Position numbers and translations under genes: made by a program. A model generated the notes under the pieces. The model was given only the letters and a program-made list of their open reading frames with translations. It made no database searches and was not told the DNA's origin. From Mesostigma viride (Eukaryota; Streptophyta; Mesostigmatophyceae; Mesostigmatales; Mesostigmataceae), in the NCBI GenBank assembly GCA_009746045.1, contig RPFO01000153.1:62001-126000 (forward strand): a stretch of DNA of 64,000 nt, given 5' to 3'. Shown in pieces: positions 53,841 through 64,000 of the stretch. Position 1 is the stretch's first letter. Each line of letters opens with the position of its first letter.

Positions 53841-55300
53841 TTAAGTAATAAAGAACATGACTCCGTTGGGAGCTTATGTAGCACATATCCCTGAGAAGGG
53901 GCATGTGGCATTCTGGGCTACTATCTTGTTATCGGTGGAGTCCTGCAAGGGTAGGGTGTACTACACCCCATTTAAGGGCACCTGCACCACTATGTATATT
54001 CCAGCAGCTAGGGCTGCGGACATAGGCGGGCCGGGTGGAAGATCATCATGGCTAAACAATGGCTAGAGCATGGCGTCTCAGAGTGGGCAAGTAAGCGAAG
54101 CATAGCAAGGACGTAGCATGGCTGGCTGTATAGGAGGGCTAAGCTCAAAGGGTATGGCTGGTTGTGTACCGTGCGCTAGCGGTGCACGTGACTAGGTATG
54201 GTGGCAAGGCTAGGCAAACATTCTAGGCCGCATGGCTGCCATGGCGGCAGTCAACTACCATCAGTACAAGTGCTAATCTAGCCCGCAGGGGGCGACCACA
54301 TCTTGTGGTTGATCATGAGGTCCCCGCCGCTCCAGTACACCTTGGGCTACTGGGGGTCCTGCTTGTGGCGGATCGAGGTATTCCGGCCACAGGCCAGCGT
54401 CGCTGCTGCTGCTGAGCGGGGGTCAGGACGTCGTCCAGCGTCCAGGGGAGGTCGTGCAACCTCTTGTGACGAGAAAGGAACCGCTGCTTGTCGTCAGGGG
54501 AGGGGAACTGTGAGCAGGATTATGGTGGGGGAGCCGCCTTGCCCCGTGAGTGGGGAAGGCGGTGGCACCCGCGCAGTTCTACCTCACCTACCAGGCCCAT
54601 GTGGGTAAGAAGCTCGTCCGCATGCAAGCGGGTGGTTGCCGTCTCCCCTGGCTTCTGGGGGAAACGACGCAGCACCAATCAGCACTCGAGGCGAGCGCGG
54701 TCGGTGGCCTCCCACCGTTTTGCCTGGCGGAGGTCTTCCAGCTCCTGGATTTTCGTGGCAATGGCCTCAGCACTTGGTCGAGGCGGTCGCTGACCGCAGC
54801 AGGTCTGCGTATGAGTGCTGCGAGAGGCTACCATCTGCCGGCTGGGTAGGCTGGGCTGCGATGGTGGCCGTCTGCGCTGCAATCGCCGGGACCTGCACGG
54901 CCAGGGCGTCGGTTTGGGCGGTGATGGCTTCAAGCTTTTTCAGTCATGAGCACGCTGCACTTGCCCTCCACCTGGTTTAGGCGAGAGACAACACGAGCAG
55001 CGCGTGCGTCTCAGATGCCTGCGCCGCGGTCTGCAGCGCGGTGAACTGAGGTTGGAGGTTGTGGGCAACCCGGCCGGGTTTCCACATTGGAGACCCGGGC
55101 CTAGCTCCATCTTGTTGAGCGTGGTGTCCAGCGATCAGCTGCTCGGCCAGCGGCCAGGTCACGTGCTCCTCCTGAACACTGCGGCGGAGGCCGGTCATAC
55201 TTGCAGAGGGAGGAAGCCGATGCGGCGGCCGGCTGCGCTGGGGCTGGGGTGTGGAGCTTGCTGGTGATGTCCATTAGGCGGAGCTGGAATTGGCTCGTCA
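53841..55300 (-). mobile_element. LINE family C element with ORF1 only (half-LINE copy C2)
   Basis: The minus-strand terminus is AAGCTCCCAACGGAGTCATG (about 53856-53875). The family C 3' UTR runs to about 54270. ORF1 stops at 54278-54280, directly after KVYWSGGDLMINHKMWSPPA. Upstream, in frames broken by indels, are KRLHDLPWTLDDVLTPAQQQ (~54430), LVGEVELRGCHRLPHSRGK (~54560) and a coiled coil (AIATKIQELEDLRQAKRWEA, ~54760). There is no reverse transcriptase between ORF1 and the terminus. The tail here is degenerate (TTTATTACTTAATTCC). Confidence 0.7.
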
Positions 55301-55670
55301 AGATAATCAGGCGTGGGACAGCCGGCATGGGACACTCGATCCACATCGCGGAATGAAGTTAAACAGCCTAATAACCGTGGTGCGCCGCAAAGTCAGCCCG
55401 TGTGCGGCGGAGCAAGGTATCAGCCATAGCCCGGGTAAGCGCTACCGAGAGGCGTTGGCGCCAGTACGTAATGTCCAGGTCCGCGCGCTGACCAAGGGGC
55501 TGGCTGGCCCTCCAGGTCCAGCCGGTCCTCCCGGAGCCGGCGGTCAGGGTCCCCATCGCCCCGAACTCCTCCAAGACAAACGGCACCACCCGGTGGTGCC
55601 CGATGTCACCATAGGCCGTGAGCTTGGCCCACTCAGCCCGATCCGCCGTGTAGCCCGCCATTGATATATG
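55301..55670 (-). mobile_element. LINE ORF2 C-terminal fragment
   Basis: Near copy of 53226-53650, starting with the same phrase CATGGGACACTC(C/G)ATCCACA. The minus-strand frame reads GYTADRAEWAKLTAYGDIGH, PFVLEEFGAMGTLTAGSG and ITYWRQRLSVALTRAMADTL. The latter resembles the C-terminal end of LINE polyproteins. The family is undetermined; it could be the missing body of D. Confidence 0.65.
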
Positions 55671-56590
55671 TACTAGCAGTACGTTGCATGCGCGCACACG
55701 GTGGCACACTGAAGCATTTGTACTAAGAGACAACTGTTCCAGTGGATGTAGGGCTTGCACGGGAGTGTCAATGCTCCGCACCTGCATTTTATGATGTTAT
55801 TGCATGACAGCCCTTCTTGTTGTCTAATATGCAGGGATTCAAAGCGCCGGCTGCAATTTCCTGGCCTGTATATGGGACCGCGTGTACATTAGATAGTGAA
55901 CCAATGTGATACATATCAAAAGTTAGTCTGGCCAGAGTCGCAGGATCGGATGCATCACACAGAATTGATCACATAGGGCGTCACTGTATTTAAATTTGTG
56001 TGCACAAAATTTGCAGAATCCCAATGGCACGGCACTTGATCGATATCGCATATTCGGAGTGTACGTGTGCAGAGCAGCACTTCACAGCGACACGCACGTA
56101 CCCATGTACCTTCGATCATATCTTCCTCCAATCACCATCCATGTTATGTGGCAAAGGGCAGAAATTAGCAATGAGTTATCATGGCTTTTTTCATGGCAAA
56201 AGGAATTTCAAAAACCCTTATCCTACACATTGCTCACAGGCCGATTAATATACCATTTGGGGGCAGGCAACTCGCAATTAGAGTGCTGGGCAGCAGGTTA
56301 CGTCACGCGCAGTAACCCTTCAGGGCACTGCAATGGTCGCCACTGTGACACCAGGCTGGGCGGCTTGCAATTGTAAATCTAGATAGCTAGTTTTTCCTGC
56401 TGTCCTCCACCATTCCCATTGTCCTGAGGTCAACAATTCGCAATCGACCCATTCACAAGATTCTAATAAGATTCCAATGTCAGGCTTGCGGTTTGGCATG
56501 GCCCCTAAATGTCAAAGAGCCAACGATGAAGGGGTTACACTGGAATCACTCCGGACATGAACTGTCCTCATTCTGCTGCCGGATTGCATC
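55671..56590. other. Intergenic region, 3' side of RPC3
   Basis: No gene or clear repeat. The 3' UTR of the minus-strand RPC3 gene should begin here. Confidence 0.4.
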
Positions 56591-59500
56591 TCAGAAATTC
56601 CTGAACAGCAGAATCTGCTTGCCCAGCCGCAGCAGTGACGTCTCCAGCATTGATGTGACGTGCCGCATCTGTTCCAGCCGCCGCCGCTGCTCCACTGTCA
56701 AGTTCACGGGCAGCCCATTCCTGCTCTGCTTCTCGAAATGCGCCAGCAGCTGCGGGGGGGAGCGAGCACACAGGGCACCGAACCAAGGGGTTTTGTGCAG
56801 TCTACACTTGGTAAATCACCATGCCGTGCGCCTTGACTGCAAGTTAGCCGTGCCTGAGGCTGTCTTGTGCAACCAACTTCCATGGGCCGCGCTGTCCTGG
56901 GCATGAGTGCAACAGATACATCAGGGTCCCAGGGGAAGCAGCACACTTTCCCAGTGAGCCCCTCCCGAGACATGCAACGAGGGAACGGCTTGTATCCGCT
57001 CTATGTCGCATCCAGCAACACATTCCGGAAAGCAATACGGATGGAAGCATGTTCTTGCTGGGAGCAGCGACTGACGCACCACGGCACTTGCAAAGCGATG
57101 CCGCTTGTCGTCCAAGGGCTTTGTTGCAGTGGGAGCAGCAGCGCAAATATGTGATGATGTGGTAATGGTGGACCCAGAGCTGGTGATACACCGTATTTAC
57201 GTATAGATAGGCGCGCTCACCTCCTCCTGACTCATCTCCTATATACTCAGAGAGGGGCGCGCTCACCTCCTTCTCCTGACTCATCTCGTACTGCAGCCGC
57301 GTCCGCAGGTGCGACGCCCCCGCCAGGATCTCCGTCGATATCAGCTGGATGACGTGGCCAACGTCCACTTTCCATAAATAGAATGTTCGAGACGGCGCGT
57401 GGTCTCCGGTTCTCGCCACTTCCTGTCAGGGAGAGGGTGGGCCATGGGTGGGGTGGGGGACACAAAGGCAAGGGCAGGCTGTTGGAGCTCCAGCGTGAAG
57501 GGGGTGCTGCGTGCAACCGTACAAGCTTCTTACTGCTCAAACCGCGACACTTGTTTCCATTCTCGGCATTCAATCAAATGAGGTGCCGGGGGAAACCTTA
57601 GGCCTGCTGACGCCAAGGCGGTTGATGTGCTATGGATACACGCTTTGGGATGGATGGATACGATGTCATGAGCCTTGATGGGCTGCGCAGGAAACCTTAT
57701 ACTACTACAGATTTACGTACGTGTGCCCCCCATGGCTAGTAGTCCATCACACCGTGCATCTGCGGCGGCATCAGGCCGATGGACCCACTTTCTACTCAGG
57801 ATGGGGGCGAGCACCGCGCGGGGTGGGGGCGAAACCTGCGCGGGGTGGGGGCGAAACCTGTGCGGGGTGGGGGCGAGCACTGCGCGGGGTGGGGGCGAGC
57901 ACTGCGCGGGGTGGGGGCGAGACCTGCGCGGGGTGGGGGCGAAACCATGTCGCCGATGGCCCAGCTCCCTGCCCAACGCACCTGCAGGGAGATGTACTCG
58001 AACTTCATCAGGCGATAGAGCATCTCGCGTGTGTCCTTGACGGGCATCATCGCCATGTCAGCAATCTGGGACAGGTGGTGGCCATTCAGGAGGGGGGCAA
58101 GCAAGGCAGCGGAGTGAATTGAACCAAGTGAATTAAACAAAGTCAGGCTTGTTTGATCCATCACGCGCTCCCGATTGCTGTCATGTCGTGCCAGTCAGGG
58201 AAGCAAGGGGGGGTGGGGCGGGGAAGGAGACAGCACAAGATCCAAGCAGTAGGCCAAGTACTAGAAGCTATGTGACTGGCTCCTGGCCATCATGTATTAT
58301 GAATGAGACCAAAAAACTAAATCCGAAATCCCATGCCAGGTGACCTTCCTCACCCTGAGGTCACCTGGCCCTGTGGTCAGGTAGCCCTGTGGTCAGCGAG
58401 TCTCCATCCCAGGGGCGCCACTAGTGGCAAATGGTAGACGTGCACTACAAGATTGTGCTTGCACAGATGTAGACTTGCGAGAGGAACGGCGTGGTGCTTT
58501 AGTATGCAAGTAAGCTGCACTCGCCATCACAGACCTTGGGTCACATGCTGCGTACATGCTGATGCATTACGTACGTGGACGTATGTACGTATGCAACCGT
58601 GGGCTTGCGAGAGGGACCACGGCTGCGCGCGATTGACCCACCTGCTTTTGCTCCAGGATGCCCTTCATCAGCAACAGGCGGAACAGGCGGCAACCATGCA
58701 CGCCAAAGCGGCCCTTGATGATGGCCGCCACCTGGCCCCACGCCAGCGCACGCGCGGCACCCACAAACATTCACGCAGTACACGTGATGGCATATACGTG
58801 ATGGCAGAGACGCAGGACATGCGTGAGGCATCAGGAGCAGGGTGTACGAAATGCGGTTTAAAAAAATCTTGGCATGCAACGATTCAACTTTTATGTAAGA
58901 TGTAGGCTCTGGCTAAGATGTAGGCTCTGCACGGGCTCAGGTCCCAGATGGATGCCCAACTTGCAGCGCTGCCCTTGCCTCTGTAAACAGTCATCTCCCG
59001 TGAACCCGTAGGACACCTCGACAAGATGTGTGCTGCCTGTTTGCCATGGTGTCAGGGCACGTGCACGCATGTGGATGTCTCACATACATACCACCCAGAG
59101 AGTCCTTAAACAACGGCCCTGAGCAAGAGGATCCCTATTGCTGCAGTGCCACCACGCACATGCCCCGAAGACACCCGAACCGCATAAGGTTGGAACACAA
59201 GGATGAATCCGGTGCCTTGCAGAGCGACAGCCCCGCTCACCTCCAACGCGCGCAGCTCGTCGATTATCTCTTTGACATCTTTGGAGGAGGATTCCACCGA
59301 GGATTATCCAAGTACCGATCATCCGCGCGCCATCGGAGGGGATCCAGGGACCACGCGGTCCGGTGGATGGCCGTCAAGGAAGCATGGCGCGATAAGAAAC
59401 GGTGCGATGAAGCATGGCACAGGACGATGCGTGGCGCAAGGAAGCGTGGCGCAAGGACACATGGCACGAGGACTGCAAACCACAGATTGCAAAACAGAGA

Positions 59501-62500
59501 GTGCAGGATGCTGGCAGGCCCAGGGGGATCCAAAACACCATCTGTGATGGCTGCGAACAGCACCGTCCGCGATGGCTGCGAACAACACCATCCGCGATGG
59601 CTGCGAACAGCACCGTCCGCGATGGCTGCGAACAACACCATCCGCGATGGCTGCGAACAGCACCGTCCACGATGGCTGCGAACAGCTCGCAATCTCAGAC
59701 CCTTCTAAAAAGTAATGAAGCTCACACTGGGTGGGCGAACAGCATAGTGGGTGAACCCCGAAGCCCTGTGGTCAACCGGCCTGTGAATGATGTACGTTGA
59801 ACCCATGCACACGTGCACACATGTGCCTGCATATGCACATCCACAGCAACTTCAGCAGCGACAGTAGCAGACGAGGATTGACCGTTCAGCAGCCCGACGT
59901 CCCCCCTTCCCTCTCCCCTCCCCCCACCCCCCCAGCACACACACATACACACACAAACACAACATCCATCCACCCATCCACCCACAACCCCACACATATG
60001 CCCATCCACAACCACAGGTCCACCGCACAGCACATCCTAAACCACCCTTGGCAGTGCGAGCCTATCCTGAACAAGAGCTGTCCAGCCAGCGCCTTGTGCA
60101 CCCAGCCTGGTGTGCCAAGCCTTGTCTACCTTGTCCACCGTGTGCTTGTGTCAAACACCTTGTCCACCGTGTGCTTGTGTCAAACACCTTGTCCACCGTG
60201 TGCTTGTGTCAAACACCTCGTCCACCGTGTGCTTGTGTCAAAAAGGATACTGACGCCGTAGTGCGACGCCGTGAGCCGGGTGATTGCCTTGACCGGCTCC
60301 TTGCCCAGGCACATGGTGTACATCGCCGCCTCCACCTCGGCCAACGACGGCGCCTCGCGGTCGTTGAGCGGGTCAAGCTTGGGCCGCTTGGCCGCCTTCT
60401 CGGTCAGCAGCTCGACCACGCTGTCCGGGGAGATGAGCGCTGAGGTGGGCCAGGTCATAAACAGATCAGAGCGGGACATGGTGGTGGTGCGTGGGGTGAG
60501 GTGAGGAATCGGACGCGAGGGAGTTATTGCGAGGCGTGGATGCTGCACCGGGCACAGGCTTCGCGAGGCGACCCCTATAGTGACCATTACAGTGACGATT
60601 AGAGTGACCATTACAGTGACCATGATCATCAGGCTAGGCTTCGCGAGGGTGACCCCTTTAAGGCGACAAAGCGGTCGGATGGCCCGGAGCTAGGCGGGAA
60701 CAGGGGCAGGAACAGGGGGGTGAGTGATGATGAGCTCCATGTTGCAAGTAAGATAAAAAGCTACGAGTGGGAGGGTCATGGCAACGGGGACATAAAAGGG
60801 TGGGGTCAGACAACGAGTGGGATCAAAGCATTTTGATCATCGGACATAGGCTCGCGCATTTATTTATAAAATTATAAATAAACTACCTCATGCAAGTCAC
60901 AACCTTCCAACGATGGCAGGCATTTGAAAAACATATTTTAAAATACAAAAATAAAAAACCTTTTCACTGCGCACTCTAAGCGGCCAATGCCGGTGTCCAA
61001 CTTGAATAGTGTACTCGTTCATGAATCATCGTGTAAACTAGTGTGAACGATAGGGTGCGCTCAAAGCACCACGCGCACTCGCGTAGTCGAGCATCCGCGT
61101 AGTCAGCACAAGCTACTGGCGCACGTACGCGGCTCCTTGTCGGCACGAGCCACGAGTGCGCGGTTGTCGTAGCGCGTGCACGCTAATGATTCGCGGTCCA
61201 TGCTAACGAGTACACGTACGCGGCTCCTTGTCGGTCGCCAGCCACCGACGGTTCGCCGTCATCATCACGTCCACGATGGCCTCCGAAAGCGGGTCGTAGC
61301 GCGCACGCACAAACCGCTTGATCTCCTGCACGGTTGTGGCGGCGGCGGTGGTGGTAGTGGTGGTGGTGGTGGTGGTGGTGGTGGTGGTGGTGGTGGTGGT
61401 GGTGGTGGTGGTGGTGGTGGTGGTGGTGGTGGTGGTGGTGGTGGTGGTGGTGGTGGTGGTGGTGGTGGTGGTGGTGGTGGTGGTGGTGGTGGTGGTGGTG
61501 GTGGTGGTGGTGGTGGTGGTGGCGGTGACAGTGGTGGTGGTGGTGGCGGCGGCGGTGGTGGCGATGGTGGCGACAGTGATTATTGTTATGGGTTCCAGGG
61601 TCCAGGGTATGTGTCAGGGGCCAGCACAGGGAGCCCAGGGGCCAGCACACATGGGAAAGGCCAGCGCAGAGGGGGCAGGGGCAACAGCATGGAGCCGTGT
61701 AATGCACAGCGCCGTATCTCGCATGGCATGGCACCGATGGTTTCATGACAACGAGGATAAGGGACCAACGTTTGATAGCGAACAAGGCACAACATACATA
61801 TGAGATGCATACAACAACAGACCTTGTCGGATACAAGCGTACAGGCACGTGCGATTGCAACAGCAAGTCCAATGAAGCTTCTTCAAACTGACTCAGTACT
61901 GGAATGTCAAGAACAACAGATGTGACCGACTCGAGCACACATAAACAGAGTATAACAGATCGCTGGTACACATAAGTTAGAGTCATGGAGCGAAGAAGGC
62001 AAGCATTTTTCCCAGAGAACCAGTGACCCGTCAATCCATGCAATGCTTTTGTTGCAATGCCCACAAAAGCATTCGCATATGTGGTGACCAACAGTACTTG
62101 TTCAAATGCACAACACGAGCTGGCCTCATAATGGCACAGCCACTTACTGGGTCACCCTTAAATAGACCGCCCCCCACCGCCCACCCTCGCCCATGCGCCA
62201 CCCCACCCACCTCGATGCGCGCGCGGTGGAGGAATTCGTCGTAGTTTGCGCGCCAGAGCATCTCCCGCTCGTCCACCTGGCTCACCGCCCGTTGCGCCGC
62301 CTCCAGGCCCTTGACGTCCGCGTTGGACTGGACTGTCACGTCGCCGCCGGGTGCTTTCCGCTGGCCGCCGCATCCGCAAGGCACATCCACAGAGGTCCCA
62401 GGCTACCTCACATAGAAGAATGAGATTACAACTAAGTTTCCAAACAAGAGAAGAGGCCTATCGGAGGATGGTGTGGGCAGTGGTTGGCCTCCCCACAAGG

Positions 62501-63749
62501 TCCGGACACCAACACCAGCACAAGCATGCTGGATGTCGTCCCGCCCACTTGGTCGGGTTCTCTAGTAATCTACCGCAGGCAGCCTCTGGCGGCGCATGTG
62601 ATGTAGTCCCCACATACATATGGGGCACCAACACAATGTGGGCGGATCGGCAGAGGACACGCATGGCTACTCTCTCCTGCAACATCAGGCACCACAGGCC
62701 GATGTCTCAACACAACCCTAGGTGCAACAGAGGCTGCATTCCACGGGACGCCACTTCTGGGATACCAGGTCAATGCCAGCATGTAACAGATGCCAGCACG
62801 TAACAGATGCCGGCATGTAACAGATGCCGGCATGTAACAGATGCCGGCATGTAACAGATGCCAGCATGTAACAGATGCCAGCATGTAACAGATGCCAGCA
62901 TGTAACAGATGCCAGCATGTAACAGATGCCAGCATGTAACAGATGCCAGCATGTAACAGATGCCAGCATGTAACAGATGCCAGCATGTAACAGATCCTGT
63001 GACGCTCACAACCTTTCTCTGTTGTCCGTGCGAAAAGTCAAGGCACCAAGGCATGCCCTCATCTGGGCAGATGGCCTGCGAGCAACAGCCTCTTCGTCCT
63101 GCCCACTCCTGCAACGAAGCATTCCTGAGAGAGCCCCGTGAAATGATCAGCCGCCTGCAAGTCAAGTGAACAAACAGAATAGAAAGAATGACTACCACAA
63201 TTCCAAGCCTCACCAGAGGCCCCCTCGCCACAGCCGTCATCACCCAACCAGACCCAAACAAGACCCAGCAGGCCAGCAGGCGCACCTTCTTGCCCCCCGC
63301 ATCCTCCTCCTTGTCCTTGTCCTTGTCTTTATTTGCCGCCGCGGACGCGTTACTCCCCGCCACGATGCCCCCCGTGGGCGCGCCGCTCAAGGGCCGGGCG
63401 CTCGCCAATATGGCCTCCACTTCCATGGCCGCCGTCCCCCCCCCGGTGCCGTCATCCGCGTATTTGATCATCGTTGACGGCAGCCGGAATCGGTCCACGG
63501 CCGGTATGAGCGCGGTAGAGGACGCCACCGCTGCCGCCCGCTCGGTCGCGGTCGCGGCCGCCTGCGTGATCTGGGCGCGGGAGAGCGCCTTGTTGGCGCG
63601 CTGGCGCGTGCCAGGGGCGGGGGCCTCCGTCCCGGAGAGCTCGGCGGGGGTGGGCAGCGCGGGGGAGTGGGGGGGCGCCCGCTCGACAAACCCCTGCTGG
63701 ACCAGCGACACGAACGCGCGCATGACCTTGTCCTTGGTGGCTGGGCCGC
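56591..63749 (-). CDS. RPC3: RNA polymerase III subunit RPC3/RPC82, 5' end outside the window
   Basis: Exons on the minus strand: 63749-63286 (VMRAFVSLVQQGFVERAPPH ... KEEDAGGKK), 62360-62211 (DEREMLWRANYDEFLHRAR), 61325-61220 (EIKRFVRARYDPLSEAIVDV), 60439-60255 (LISPDSVVELLTEKAAKRPK), one near 59290-59190 (IIDELRALE, boundaries uncertain), 58731-58642 (GCRLFRLLLMKGILEQKQ), 58065-57982 (IADMAMMPVKDTREMLYRLM), 57422-57267 (DHAPSRTFYLW) and 56749-56591 (RRLEQMRHVTSMLETSLLRL, stop TGA). Most junction phases agree. The blocks LW..NYD.F, ILEQKQ, DHAPSRTFYLW and the C-terminal coiled coil are diagnostic for RPC82/POLR3C, which with RPC6 and RPC7 forms the initiation subcomplex of Pol III. The first exons, with the N-terminal winged helix, lie beyond 63749. 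The gene converges with the HECT ligase gene. Confidence 0.9.
57205..57290 (-). repeat. Partial duplication of exon end plus splice donor in RPC3
   Basis: The exon end GAGATGAGTCAGGAGAAGGAG|GTGAGCGCGCC (exon end 57267) is followed by GAGATGAGTCAGGAGGAG|GTGAGCGCGCC (exon end 57221). The two sites are 46 bp apart, so using the second shifts the frame. Confidence 0.88.
57795..57952. repeat. 22-bp minisatellite, about 7 units, in an RPC3 intron
   Basis: Unit GCGGGGTGGGGGCGAGCACT plus GC, with GAAACCT variants. It begins about 30 bp past the donor at 57981 (minus strand). Confidence 0.93.
59528..59692. repeat. 25-bp minisatellite, about 6 units, in an RPC3 intron
   Basis: Unit GATGGCTGCGAACAGCACCG plus TCCGC, alternating with AACACCATCCGC, so the period may be a 50-bp pair. 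Confidence 0.93.
60110..60245. repeat. 29-bp minisatellite, about 4 units, at an RPC3 splice donor
   Basis: Unit CTTGTCCACCGTGTGCTTGT plus GTCAAACAC. On the minus strand the array begins about 10 bp after the donor GTCAGT at 60254. Confidence 0.93.
61336..61562. repeat. Long TGG trinucleotide repeat at an RPC3 splice acceptor
   Basis: About 60 nearly perfect GGT/TGG units, then an interrupted part with GGC and GACAGT. On the minus strand it is (CCA)n and ends about 10 bp before the acceptor ACCGTGCAG of the exon starting at 61325. It generates spurious poly-Gly, poly-Val and poly-His frames. Confidence 0.97.
62773..62998. repeat. 17-bp minisatellite, about 13 units, in an RPC3 intron
   Basis: Unit CATGTAACAGATGCCAG, with GCCGG variants in three consecutive units near 62810-62855. 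The same 17-bp period as the array at 1-1663, but unrelated sequence. Confidence 0.95.
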
Positions 63750-64000
63750 CTGCGGGGCACAGGATGGCACAGGATGAACCGTGCAGCTCGTCAGCTAAAA
63801 CAATGAAGAGAATAAACAGAAAGGTTGAGAGACCTGGCGTGTGAAGGATGGCCAGGGATGGGGTCAGGGGAGGGATGGGGGTGCCCAGACAAACATCCAC
63901 ACGCCGCGATCTCGCAACGTTCCTCTTTCCTCCCTCAGGTCCTCTTTCCTCTTGAGAGATCGTTTCCTTTCTCAAGGTCCCTTTCCTCTTTCCGCCCTCA

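Noticed and set aside
61183..62091. Long poly-His, poly-Val and poly-Gly frames
   Set aside because: They are readings of the TGG/CCA microsatellite in an RPC3 intron; the RPC3 exon lies in a different frame.

Overview
This window is nuclear DNA from a eukaryote, most likely a green alga or another member of the green lineage. Five recognisable genes are split by GT-AG introns. Coding exons are GC-rich. One gene carries a chalcone-isomerase fold and another is a plant UPL7/UBE3B-type HECT ligase with an IQ motif. There are no bacterial operons, no rRNA and no convincing tRNA. The species assignment is an inference; no marker gene here settles it.

Layout. 1-2036 holds two tandem arrays. 2112-5537 is a long, low-complexity open frame of unknown function. 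8.1-13.4 kb is a graveyard of nested LINE fragments. 13.8-18.2 kb holds a divergent gene pair: a gamma-glutamylcyclotransferase-like gene (minus) and ribosomal protein S10 (plus). 20.4-22.7 kb has uncharacterised minus-strand frames. 23.5-26.8 kb is a minus-strand MAPK-like kinase with a very large insert in its C-lobe. 29.8-32.5 kb is a chalcone-isomerase-fold gene, with a small MITE just upstream. 33.4-43.1 kb is again mobile DNA, including one full-length 5.3 kb LINE with a 12-bp target-site duplication. 43.7-52.7 kb is the HECT E3 ligase, and 56.6-63.7 kb is the RNA polymerase III subunit RPC3/RPC82 (minus, 5' end outside the window). The last two genes converge across 3.9 kb of LINE debris.

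The most interesting system is the set of LINEs. I separate five groups, called A to E here. A is a complete bicistronic element (ORF1, then APE endonuclease plus reverse transcriptase). B is an RT-bearing family known only from 5'-truncated copies. C appears to be a half-LINE: two copies carry ORF1 followed about 410 bp later by the 3' terminus, with no reverse transcriptase. B and C share their last ~30-40 nt, and A, B and C all end in a small hairpin of the form CTCC-(N)AACG-GAG followed by a TAATTA- or TTTAA-type microsatellite rather than poly(A). This suggests an autonomous/non-autonomous partnership through a shared 3' recognition hairpin. Target-site duplications (10-17 bp) visible by eye define six insertions, two of them nested.

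A second theme is in the introns. In three unrelated genes (cyclotransferase-like, chalcone-isomerase-like, RPC3) the exon end plus its 5' splice site is duplicated just downstream, always by a length that is not a multiple of three. Several introns also carry their own minisatellite, often beginning within tens of bases of a splice site.
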